Assembly (NCBI GenBank): GCA_949592205.1
Contig: CATIUR010000001.1
Span: 16,197,501 to 16,261,500 of the forward strand
Source: Helichrysum umbraculigerum
Lineage: Eukaryota > Streptophyta > Magnoliopsida > Asterales > Asteraceae
DNA length: 64,000 bases
Direction: 5' to 3'
Part shown: positions 11,076 through 21,676 of the stretch, in pieces
Layout of the letters: each line of letters starts with the position of its first letter
Position numbering within the stretch: position 1 is the first letter of the stretch
Notes under the pieces: generated by a model
The model's input: the letters and a program-made list of their open reading frames with translations, nothing else
The model's database searches: none
Told to the model about the DNA's origin: nothing
Position numbers and translations under genes: made by a program

Positions 11076-11708
11076 GTCTGATTTCGTTCGTTGCTTAAAA
11101 CGCGCGTATCTCCTTCGTTATGCCTCCGTTTGACCTGATTCTTTCGCCTGTGTCTTCGTAATTCCGTTACGCTTCTAATGATGCCAACTTCACTGAAATT
11201 GGATGTGTATAGCTCAAGAATAGCCGAAATGACTTTATAGGGTCTGATACTGCTCAGTCTTCTCCGTTCTTTATCCGATGCGCATGATTCTTGATTTTCC
11301 CGTCTCGATTTTACCTGTTTTATCATATGATGAAGTTAGAATGTGATCTATATAAGGTAAATGAGGCCGGAGGATTTTGGGTATGTTTATTCGCCCTTAT
11401 TTGCTTGTTATTTGGACGTTTTAAGTGATTTTTGCAGCAACGCCTATATTTAGACCACTTTAGTGAATTTTAGTAAATAATGATCATTTTGGAATGTTTT
11501 CACTAAAGTTACGTCCAAAAAGTGCGGAATATTGCCCTTAAAAACATGACTATTTGAGTCACATCAGGGTGTTAGAGAAGAATAGAGAGAAATAAGTATG
11601 AGTTAAAACTGCTAAAATTATTTTGAATTTTATTTTAATTTGGATATGGTTTATAAGTCATATAAATGAAACTACTTATATAAATATTAAACAATTTTAA
11701 AGTAAAAT

Positions 11709-11910
11709 TGTACTTCATCCGTCCCACCACAAATGTCCACATTACTATTTTCTGTTGTCTCAAATAAGTGTCCACTTTCTTTTTCAACCAATCAAAAGAG
11801 ACTTTAGTGGGTAGATAACTAGATCTGTTATTTGATTGGAGAAAAATGTAGTTAGTGGAGAATTTTAAAACTGTGTGCAAAGTCAAAGTGGACAAATTGA
11901 CTAAAATATG
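11709..11910. mobile_element. Probable Stowaway-like MITE
   Basis: The left end ACTTCATCCGTCCCACCACA is the classic Stowaway-type terminus. CAAATGTCCAC at the left faces GTGGACAAATT at the right (11889-11899). The right outer end has decayed, so the limits are approximate. Confidence 0.45.
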
Positions 11911-12084
11911 TAATTAACATCTAATTTTAAAGTAAAGACTGTAAATATTTTAGGTACTTTTATTGTCATGCCATAAAGTAATTGATCATTTTTATATATA
12001 GCTCCTTAAACTATCCGAATATTCGAATTTGAGTACATACAGTTCAATGACTTTTAATTTGCATATGTACCAAATTATTACATA

Positions 12085-12087
<3 letters not shown>

Positions 12088-12179
<92 letters not shown>

Positions 12180-12181
12180 TT
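12088..12181. repeat. (AT)n followed by (ATTT)n microsatellite
   Basis: About 56 bp of uninterrupted AT followed by ten copies of ATTT. A simple compound microsatellite with no gene nearby. Confidence 0.95.
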
Positions 12182-12685
12182 CCGCCGTAACTCACGAGTT
12201 AAAATCTACTCGTTATTATAAATATAGAGAAAATATCATACGGTTCCATGTTTTCTCATTTGTGTTTGTTTACCAACTAGTCAAATTAAGTGGTGGTCTA
12301 TATATAGTTCATACAACTTTTTACATTTGAGTTTAAAACATTGACACTGCGCTATTATAATTTTAACTTGTTTTATGTTGTGACTATCAATACTTCAGTA
12401 TTACTATATATGACATATTAAACACATTTATAAGTCGTGTCACACTGACTAAAATGTTTATAATAACGAGCACCAATTTGTGAAATAATATGCTTCAATA
12501 GTTTGTCAGGGCCGGTCCTGATCTTAAATTATCATGCCTTGGACGATTTGAACGAAAATGCCCTTGTTTTTTTTTTCAAGCGTATACCCCGGCTGATTAT
12601 TGAAGTCTCCAAATTAATGGTTCATAATTACTTAGAGTAGGATCGTTAAGAAGTTTCGAGAGTCCTATACCCTAAGTCCCTAACT

Positions 12686-13117
12686 ATACCCTAACTATAA
12701 GATGTACCATAACTAAAACGTAGCCCCCTCAACTTGAATAAAATAATTACTACATGTTTTAGGCCTTTAGTTACGAATAATCTGATTGTATCTAAAACCG
12801 ATAGTTTATGGATTAGGCTTAATTATATATTTGTAATTTGATTTTATTATATAAGTTATTACTTTACAATTATGATACTACGTTTTGTCATTAATCATAG
12901 TGTTATACCCTAACTATAACATGTACCATAACTAAAACGTAGCCCCCTCAACTTGAATAAAATAATTACTACATGTTTTAGGCCTTTAGTTACGAATAAT
13001 CTGATTGTAGCTAGAACCGATAGTTTAATGGATTATGCTTAATCATATATTTGTAATTTGATTTTATTATATAAGTACCGTACAATTATGATACTACGTT
13101 TTGTCATTAATCATAGC
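12686..13117 (+). repeat. 219-bp tandem duplication
   Basis: Two adjacent copies, 12686-12904 and 12905 to about 13117, start ATACCCTAACTATAA and differ at only a few positions. The MITE at 13118 was inserted at the end of the second copy. Confidence 0.85.
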
Positions 13118-13527
13118 CATAGTTGTTAAACTCTTACGATTCACGAGTCGACTCTTACGAGTCGGCTCAGAAATTCAAAAAACGAGGCGACTCAGACCCC
13201 GACTCGTAAATGGCTTTGACTCTTACGAGTCATTTATTGACTCTTCTGAGTCGTGGGCGACTCTTACGAGTCAGAAACCGGACACACAAAATATAAAATG
13301 ACAAAATATGATAGGAAATGACTAATAATCCATTATAAATTAAACATTTATGTTATTTAATGATTTTCATCAGGTTTTACTTCAATTAAGGATAAAAATA
13401 TAAATAATAATATACATATAGATATAAATATATGTATTTATTGTAAAATTATGACTCTTACGAGTCGAGTCACGAGTTAAAAACCAATACTCCGAATCAC
13501 GAGTCGAGTCACGAGTTAACAACTATG
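13118..13527. mobile_element. 410-bp MITE, probable hAT type, with perfect 8-bp target duplication
   Basis: The element starts CATAGTTGTTAAACTC and ends in the complement of CATAGTTGTTAACTCG. It is flanked by ATCATAGC on both sides (13110-13117 and 13528-13535). An 8-bp duplication fits hAT elements. The left half is made largely of repeated GACTCTTACGAGTC palindromes (near 13154, 13215 and 13259); the right end has CGAGTCACGAGTTAA motifs. There is no coding capacity. Confidence 0.85.
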
Positions 13528-14611
13528 ATCATAGCATATTTATAAAATGTACTCACTAACTAATACTGAATATATCAAAAGTGCTACTATTATTAAAAGG
13601 TTATATATTATTTTGTCATGAAACGTAATTACATTTAAAACATCACTTTTTCATAAAGAACATGTTCAATTCTAAAAATATTTCATGTTTATTAATAATA
13701 TATATTTGAAGTATATAGCAGTTTCGTCCTTTTACTAAAAGACTAGACTTTAAACCCGTGTATACACATGTACCGTTAATTTTTAATATGAAATTTCATA
13801 TTTAGTATATTATTTTTAATAATAAAGTGTGTAAGTTAATAAGTGTTAATCATTTAGTTGGATTCATGATAATATTACTTGATATAAATGGATTTATATA
13901 AGTAGAGATTAAAAAATTAAAAGTTCTTGAAACCAAGTTAGTGAAAATAATTTTTTTTAAGTCTATATTAACCGTTTCCAGTAATTATATTCCTCGGTGA
14001 ATTAAAAATAGAAACATTAGAGATCAATTTGGATAATATTTTAATTAATGAATTAATTTTTTTTTATATATAGGTGAGTAGTTGATTAAAAATAATTTTT
14101 TTTTAACAAGTTAGGGATCTTAATTAAAAATTTACTAAAATTAAAGAACTTAATTTACAAATTGAAACTTAATTAATTAGAATGATGACATCATAAAGGG
14201 CTTCCTATATATAATTTAAGATAGTAGAGTATTAAATTATAATTTTTAAATAGAAGTGAAAAGTTGATTCAACATTCATAGTGCAAAGGCTATATTGAAA
14301 TGTTAAAAATAATGAGGACTTACAAAAATCATTGAGTGTAGTCAAAGGATTAAATTGAAATGTCAAAAGCGGTGTTCATCTTCCCCACGAAGACTATAAA
14401 ACATTTCACCATTAAACTGATAAGTGAATTCATATTTCTATCACAAATCGGCTTAATTTAAAACACACTTTCACGTCATAAACACCACTTGAATCTTTTA
14501 AATCGTTAAGAAATGAACCTAGCATTAAATAACTTTGCCCAAAACTTTGATGCCCCTAACTTGTGATGCCCTGGGCCGTCGCCCATGCAGCACGTGTCCA
14601 GGGCCAGCCAT

Positions 14612-15593
14612 GAGTTTAGTCCTTCAATGTAAGTTTAACTAACCTCGGGGACTTATTGAGTAAATAATGACAACCTAGGGGATTAGTAATGTTACAATAA
14701 CCGACTTTTGATTACAGGCCGTCTCTAAAAATTTTGAAGGCTCCAGAAAAAAGAAATGTAATTCCTCAAAATAAGGCCTTATAATAAAAAACGCTAAATT
14801 ATATTACATGGTTAGTAATATGTATATATTTTTTTGAGACCCCTATAAACCTATTAAGTTGGTAGTTAACCACTTTATCCGCCTCAAAGAGTGACCTCTT
14901 CTAGTCTCAGTGTTAAAGAAACCATTTGGTAGTCATTCATTTTTCATTTCGTATATTTTATTTTTCTTATTACCCATCAAATAAAGTCGAAAGCCTTTGG
15001 CTAATATTAATCCAATTTAATGTGTTGTTGCTTTAATTTACACCCCTCTCCCCTAGTCTCCAATTTCTTATGTGACATTTCTAATATTAAACTCCGAGAA
15101 CTATCAGATTATAATAAGTAGGGATAAATACTTACATGTATTCAACTTTACTCAAAAATCAATAGTATGTTTGCAGCTTAGAACATTTCTATTATTTGTA
15201 TTGAACTTTTAATAATCTCTATTGTATGTATCGGATGTGCCGTTTGATGATGTGTCATTCATATAATGTATCACGTATCATCCATATAACTTGACATTGA
15301 GTAGAATTTGTGGGGAGTGCTTGAGTGTTAAATATGGTGTTAGAAGAAACTCACAAAATAATTTTTAACTAATGAAATCAAAGGAGGAAAAAAAAAAGGG
15401 TTTTAACACTGAATTTTCAACTTGTGAAAGTTAACTTGGACTTTAACTTAGGGATTCAACTCCAATGGAAAGTGACTGCCCAACGTTAAAGTGGCTTTGA
15501 CGCTGAAAAATAGGCCTCCACTTCTCTGCTCTAAAACTAAAAAGACGAGTTTTTGATACTTTGTGCGATGAAAATATGTTTACCAAATAATTG
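14612..15593. other. AT-rich spacer with repeat remnants
   Basis: No gene seen. A GGCCGTCTCTAAAAATTTTG segment near 14718 looks like another hAT-type terminus. The second copy of the 4405-4510 repeat sits at 15432-15510. GTGTTAAATATGGTGTTA near 15325 faces TTTTAACACTGAA near 15403, a possible small MITE. Confidence 0.45.
15432..15510. repeat. Second copy of the dispersed repeat at 4405-4510
   Basis: Starts ACTTGGACTTTAACTTAGGG and runs to GTGGCTTTGACGCTGAAAAA, matching the first copy but without its internal tandem duplication. Confidence 0.65.
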
Positions 15594-16077
15594 TGTGACA
15601 TCCTCGTTTTGAGCATAGGATAAATACGGTAATTTCCTTATTTTATTTGGTTATTTAACTGTGTTTAGAAATAATTGATGTTATTTGGATAATTGAAATA
15701 AGAAGGTCAATTGGCTAATTAACTTATTGTGATTAATAAATTATTACTTGATTTAAAATATTTTAGTTATCGGTAAAATAAAAGTTACTAGTCTCGCAAA
15801 TGATTTTTAGGTTCCAGACAATAGGTTTAGAAGGGGACTAATATTACACTACATTACACTTGAATAAAATTAGAAATGTCGACCTAACTCTATTCATTTT
15901 ACAAAACAAATGCATGAACTCAAATACTCTCATTTTCACTTAGAACACAAGAGAAATTCACTAGAAAGATCAACTTGAAATCACAATTGAAGCTGTAATT
16001 CTGATTCCTACATCTAACTTTCATCATCATCTTGCTCTTCTTCTCCAATTGTAAGTATTTAGGTTAGGGTTTCATAT
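15594..16077 (+). mobile_element. LTR-like sequence F, left part (split by element A)
   Basis: Begins TGTGACATCCTCG, a typical Ty3/gypsy LTR start, and runs to the insertion point of element A. It continues at 38819. The piece ending at 16077 looks like a leader: pyrimidine-rich TCATCATCATCTTGCTC followed by AATTGTAAGTATT. No F coding region is in the window, so it may be a solo or truncated LTR. Confidence 0.5.
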
Positions 16078-17138
16078 TGTAACACCCCCAAATTTACTAT
16101 TTAGCGGAAGCATAAATTGGGTGTTACTAATCAAATATCAAAGCACACAAGATATAGCAAACGACTCTATATGCGTCGTTTTAACAAAATATATTAATAT
16201 AAAAGTGTTTACAACATTTAAAACTGTACATAGCTCGTGTTCGATTAAATGAGAGATTTCAGTACATAAGTACTTGTACAAAATATACTAATGCAAGAAA
16301 ATCTCTAATGTCTGCATGCTGACTCGAGCTATAGTAATCCTGTGGCAGTCCAATCTACTGCCGGGTACCTGTGATACATGCTAAAATGGGTCAGCTAAAG
16401 CTGGTGAGCTCACAGGTTTGAAATCAGATAATATCGTATAAACCGCAAGATTTAAGTAGTGATTTGCAACCAGCAAATAAATAGTAATGTATACAGCCAT
16501 GAGCACATAGTCTGAGTTTAACTCGAGGGTCGGGTCCCATATAGAGAATTCCGAGCGAGGTGCCTCCACGAGTGCCTAATCCACACTCGTCTGAACAATT
16601 ATTAGTACGTCCGTTTACCCAGTTAGTGCATGCTAACCCGGACGAGGAGGGTCAATCCTATATGGTACCATATACTAATAATCACGCTACAACGTATTAC
16701 CAAACTATGCTGATGGAGGGCTTTGAAATGATTAGTGGAAAACAACTCATGTAGTATATTGTAAAGTTTGTACTTGCGTTCACATGCTAAAAATAAGCAT
16801 TGAATCACACCCCTGAGTGAAAAGCGGTAAAAAGAGGGGCTATGAGACTCACCTGAGTCTTGAAGCGTTTGGTCAAATAACGTACGATGCTTAATCAAGC
16901 AGTGAGATGTCCGCAGACAGATAACCTGAAGGTGTCCACGACACGCGATGGTTATTAATATGAGTAGGTAGTTGCAAAGACTACCTTTGTAGTTGTTCGT
17001 TCAACTATAATGTCCAAATTACTACAATTTGGTTGTTTGATTAACTTGTGTTTTGAAAACGTGTACGGCCCGTTGGTGATTAGTTGTAGTAATAATCTTA
17101 ACATTATTATTTTGATTTCAAATAGTTATACTTAAAAG

Positions 17139-17146
17139 TATTTATA
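17139..17146 (-). promoter_or_regulatory. TATA box, 3' LTR of element A
   Basis: TATAAATA on the minus strand, the exact counterpart of 37233-37240 in the 5' LTR. It lies just downstream of the GC-rich block. Confidence 0.6.
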
Positions 17147-17394
17147 CGCTTTAGGTGATGGGGGTCCGGGGGCAGCGCCCCTGGTAAGCGGGGTTCCAGG
17201 GGTGGCAACCCCTGGCGGGGTCCAAGGGGCTGGCTCCTGGTTGGGGTCGAGATGCCAAGTCAGCTCGAAAAATTTTTATTTCTACTAAATTGCTTTGGTG
17301 AAAAACGCATCTGGAATTTAATTTGGGTGAAATCAAGTGATAAATTTTAGGTCTCGATACTTAGTAAAAATTGGTTTGAAACCTTCTGTTTTTA

Positions 17395-17785
17395 GCGTCA
17401 CTTATAGCGACATTTTGAGCTTAGGCGACACTCAGGAAGTGTCACATTAAATGACGGATTCTGATTAATGGCGTCACTTGTGCAAGTGACGCATAGAGTA
17501 CGACACTTAAGGAAGTGTCGGTTGTAAGTGTCGGTACAAGTGTCATGAGTTACTAAGGTTAGTGACGGGTGAAATCAGTTCCTGATTGTAGGCGTCACTT
17601 AGACAAGTGATGCTATAAGTGTCGGTTCATAGTGACGGATATTGAATTTGCGACACTTAGGCATGTGTCGGGAAAAAGGGGTTTTATGCGGCACTTATGC
17701 AAGTGACGCAAAATTAGGGCTTTTAGCGACACTCAATGCGTCACTTAAGTGACGCACGAAGTGACGCTATACTGCAGTCGTCGTT
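17395..17785. repeat. GTGTCGC/GTGACGC palindrome array in LTR A
   Basis: About a dozen interrupted palindromes of the form GCGTCACTTgtgcAAGTGACGC or GCGACACTcaggaAGTGTCGC lie within 390 bp. The same array is in the other LTR (37488-37875). A relative with slightly different arms is in LTR B (23020-23290). Confidence 0.85.
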
Positions 17786-18755
17786 GCGTCACTTCGAACT
17801 GTTGACGGATTTTTGAGCCAAAAACGAGTTTTCCGGCACCTACTTGGTCCGATTCTTTTACCCAACCCATATTTGGACATTACAAGTTATTATAAACAAC
17901 AAACAAGTAAAAATGAGTAAAATCGGTGAGTTTCGGGATTTTATCGGAAACTTACAAATCAACGCCGTGAAAATCCGAAAAGGTAGAAATGTAGATCGAG
18001 GTGTGGTGAATCTTTTCTTCCAAACGAGGGTGACGATTCGAGGTCGTTTCGTGGTGTTATTTTATGATTTAAGTGGATTGTGGGTTTGGTTTGTTTGAGA
18101 GAAAAAAGAAAGAAAGAGATAAGAAGAGAGAGAGAGTAAAAGGGAAAGTGGGGTGGGGAGGTGGTGACCTCACCCCTTTTCTTGGCTGGAAATCGGTGGG
18201 GCCCACCGAGGTGTGGGTCTCCACTTTTGCTCCGTGTAATCGCGCTCCGCGCGGTATTCGTTTTCCCGATTATTTAAACGTTAAATAATTATTTAAAACA
18301 TTAAATTATACGTTTTAAAATGAAATTAATTACTCAATAATTTAGTTGAAGTATTTTATCAAAATACTTAATATTAGAGTTATAAAATATAACTTTAATT
18401 TATTTTTGTTTTGTTTGCGCGTTTACATTTTAATCGCGTAAATTGTTAATTGTATTATACGAAATGAATATGAAATATTATCAAAATAATATTTTGGATA
18501 TAATAGTGGTATTAAATAATAATATATTATTTAATAAAATCATTCACCAACGTCCGTATTTACTTGAAACGAATTACATTCGATTTAAATTGCGTACGAT
18601 TTAATCAAATCGCATAATCGTATATATCTTTTGGTACATTAATTAGCCTAACACGGAACTAATTACATGTATTACAATTGATTAGGCCTTAATTAATAGT
18701 CCTAATTTGACGGGTGTCACATTCTCCCCCTGTTAGAAGAATTTCGTCCCGAAAT

Positions 18756-21381
18756 TTAGCTCGATGTCGCGTTTGATGTAGAGTCGGTGAAGAGTTGAGG
18801 ATACTTGAGTCGCATTTGGTCTTCCCGTTCCCAGGTGAATTCCGGACCACGCCGCGAATTCCACCTGATTTTAACGATGGGAATACGACTTTGTTTGAGT
18901 TGTTTGACCTCACGGTCCATGATCTCAGCGGGTTCCTCAACGAAGTGAAGTTTGTTGTCTACACGAATTTCATCGAGTGGAATAATAAGTGTCTCATCAG
19001 ACAGACATTTCTTCAAGTTAGAAATGTGAAAAGTGGGGTGCACACTGCTGAGCTTGGATGGCAGCTGCAATCGATATGCCATTGCACCAATCCTCTCGAG
19101 GATCTCGAATGATCCAATGTACCTGGGATTTAACTTCCTGCGTTTGCCGAATCGGATTACGCCTTTCCAAGGCGATACTTTGAGTAGTACTCGATCCCCA
19201 ACCTGGAACTCGAGTGGTTTGCGTCTCACGTCAGCATAACTTTTCTGACGATCACGTGCGGCTTTGAGTTTGTTTTGGATACCAACGATTTTCTTGGTGG
19301 TTTCATGAATGATTTCCGAACCAGTGAGTTGGCTATCTCCCACTTCGGTCCAACAGATAGGTGAGCGGCACTTACGACCATACAGTGCCTCGAAAGGTGC
19401 AGCTCCAATACTGGTATGGTAGCTGTTGTTGTACGAAAACTCGCATAACGGTAGATGTTGTTCCCAGTTTACACCGAAGTCAACTACGCAGGCTCGTAGC
19501 ATGTCTTCCAATGTTTGAATAGTTCGTTCACTTTGGCCATCGGTTTGAGGGTGGTATGCGGTACTCATATCGAGACGGGTACCCGACGATTTGTGAAGTG
19601 ATTGCCAAAAGTGAGATGTGAAGCGACTATCCCTATCGGAGATAATCGAGATTGGAACACCGTGTCGGGAAATAACTTCCTTGATGTAGATTATGGTGAG
19701 GCGTTCCATTTTATCGGTTTCTTTGATTGCCAGGAAATGAGCAGATTTCGTGAGACGATCGACGATCACCCAAATGGTATCGCAACCTCTCGATGACTTG
19801 GGCAGTTTGGTTATGAAGTCCATGGCAATTTTTTTCCTATTTCCATTCGGGAATGCCGGGTTGTTGAAGTAAGCCAGAAGGTTTCTGGTATTCGGCTTTG
19901 ACTTTCGAGCAAGTAAGACAATTGCTGACGTATGTGGCAATTTCAGCTTTCATGTTCGGCCACAAATAGAATTCCTTGATGCAGTGGTACATCTTATCGG
20001 ATCCCGGGTGGATAGAATATTTGGACTTGTGAGCTTCATCCATCACCAAGTCTCGCAGGTTCCCTAAACTAGGCAACTAGATTCGATTTGAGAAACACCT
20101 AACTCCGTTAGCTTTGATTTCGAATTGTTTATCCATGCCCCGCAAGGCTTCATTTTTGACATTATCAGGTTTGAGGGCTTCGAGTTGAGCAACGAGAATT
20201 TGGATGTTTAGATCATTGTGAATAGTCATACTGAGGGCTCGGACTCGGAGTAGTTTTGATCGTTCTTTTCGACTGAGGGCATCGGCAACAACATTTGCCT
20301 TCCCTGGATGGTATTTGATTTCGCAATCGTAATCGGTAAGCAACTCGACCCAGCGACGTTGCCTCATGTTGAGATCTTTTTGATCGAATATGTGTTGGAG
20401 ACTTTTGTGGTCGGTAAAAATTGTGCACTTAGTGCCATAGAGGTAATGTCTCCAGATTTTGAGAGCAAAAACTGCTCCAAGTTCAAGGTCATGAGTGGTG
20501 TAGTTCTTTTCGTGAATTTTCAATTGTCGCGAGGCGTAGGTAATGACCTTGTCTCGTTGCATCAGTACACAATCGAGACCTTGGTGGGAAGCATCGCAGT
20601 ATACCACGAAGTCATCAGTGCCTTCGGGTAGAGATAAGATTGGAGCACTGCAAAGCTTGAGTTTCAGAAGTTGAAATGCTGACTCTTGTTTATCAATCCA
20701 GTCGAACTTTTTGTCTTTCTGAGTCAGTACTGTGAGTGGTTGGGCTATTTTGGAGAAATTTTCAATGAACCGTCGATAATACCCCACCAATCCCAAGAAT
20801 TGGCGTACCTCGGTTGGAGTGGTTGGCGCTTGCCAGCACTTGATAGCTTCGATTTTCGAAGGATCTACATGAATTCCTAGACTGTCGATCACGTGCCCAA
20901 GGAATTGAACGGTTTGCATCCTGAACTCACACTTAGAGAATTTGGCGTAAAGCTCCTCGTGCTTAAATAGTTCTAGGATGGTTTTGAGATGTTGCGTGTG
21001 ATCTCGTTCGTTGCGCGAGTATATTAGTATGTCATCGATGAAGACGATTACAAATTTGTCGAGGTAAGGTTTGCACACCTGATTCATAAGGTCCATGAAT
21101 ACAGCCGGTGCGTTGGTTAGGCAAAAGGGCATCACTTGAAATTCGTAATGCCCATAACGGGTTCTGAAAGCAGTCTTCAGAATATCGGTATCGCGAACAC
21201 GTATTTGATGATAACCTGACCGAAGATCGATCTTTGAATAAAAACTCGATCCCTGCAGTTGGTCAAACAGTTCATCGATTCAAGGGAGTGGATAACGGTT
21301 CTTGACGGTCAATTTGTTCAACTCTCGGTAGTCGATACACATTCTGAATGAACCGTCTTTCTTTTTGTTCAACTCTCGGTA
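18756..21381 (-). pseudogene. Element A pol: reverse transcriptase, RNase H, integrase and chromodomain, broken
   Basis: The minus strand encodes the 3' two-thirds of a Ty3/gypsy chromovirus pol (Tekay/Del-like by its C-terminal chromodomain). In order: reverse transcriptase (RMCIDYRELNK, then the catalytic FIDDILIYSR near 21035), RNase H (VVYCDAS, TDHKSL, ADALSRK), the integrase zinc finger (H-H-C-C around 19900-20030), the integrase core (AMDFITKLP, SDRDSRFTS, QSERTIQ) and a chromodomain (FVEEPAEIMDREVKQL) ending at 18756. Damage: TGA at about 21280, TAG at 20077-20079 and a frameshift near 19838. The start of the reverse transcriptase is lost at the junction with remnant B. An 18-bp direct repeat marks that junction. 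Confidence 0.88.
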
Positions 21382-21676
21382 TCTATGTATACTTAGTATC
21401 ACATAATAGCCTATTGGGTGTCTAGCACGGACATGTTTGAGTCCCGGTTCTCTCGAGGTCAGAGTCAACTAGTGTATCCCCGTTCAACATAATCGTTTCA
21501 GACCTTACATTATCTTTCTTTAATTGTACATAGTTGATCAGGCTATGTTAAATTAAAGTCGTATGCTGTAATTCCTGAACCAATCATACCTAATAAGGAA
21601 ATACTGCCTAACGGTCATAGTCTAGGCCCACTAAATGCAACCTAGTTCACTATAACCTTAGGCTCTGATACCAATC
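21382..21676 (-). mobile_element. Remnant B, untranslated leader
   Basis: This segment matches 35880-36171, the leader of element A, with scattered differences. It ends in a tRNA-Met primer site (TGGTATCAGAGCC on the minus strand, 21661-21673). It belongs to a second, related element whose gag, pol and 3' LTR are gone, so the leader joins directly to the pol of A. Confidence 0.75.

Larger units (their letters stand above)
9172..11566 (-). mobile_element. Solo LTR of an Athila/Tat-type element
   Basis: This 2395-bp LTR has TG/CA ends and is flanked on both sides by GGGTG (9167-9171 and 11567-11571), a perfect 5-bp target duplication. No primer site, polypurine tract or coding sequence adjoins it, so it arose by recombination between the two LTRs of a complete element. 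It is a relative of the LTR at 1195-3420. It carries a minus-strand TATAAATA (10873-10880), a GA-rich leader (10755-10830), and a cluster of CCGTATACGG palindromes upstream of the TATA (10955-11075). Confidence 0.9.
12507..14611. mobile_element. hAT-like non-autonomous element with nested insertions
   Basis: The left end reads CAGGGCCGGTCCTG. The right end reads GGCCAGCCATG, an imperfect reverse complement of it. Just inside the ends, GCCTTGGACGATTTGAACG at the left and GATGCCCTGGGCCGTCGCCC at the right are the kind of subterminal sequence seen in plant hAT-type elements. Flanks (TAGTTTGT and AGTTTAGT) give only a decayed 8-bp duplication. No transposase frame is visible. The interior is AT-rich and holds a tandem duplication (12686-13117) and a MITE (13118-13527). 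Confidence 0.5.
16078..18721 (-). mobile_element. Element A, 3' LTR (2644 bp)
   Basis: Bounded by TGTAACACCCCC on the left and GGTGTCACA on the right. Nearly identical to 36172-38813, with about 25 differences by eye. On its right edge a minus-strand polypurine tract (AACAGGGGGAGAA) adjoins it. With the other LTR it marks element A as 16078-38813. The flanks CATAT (16073-16077) and CATAA (38814-38818) look like a target duplication with one mutation. Inside are an array of GTGTCGC-type palindromes (17395-17785), a GC-rich hairpin block (17160-17250) and a minus-strand TATAAATA (17139-17146). Confidence 0.9.
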
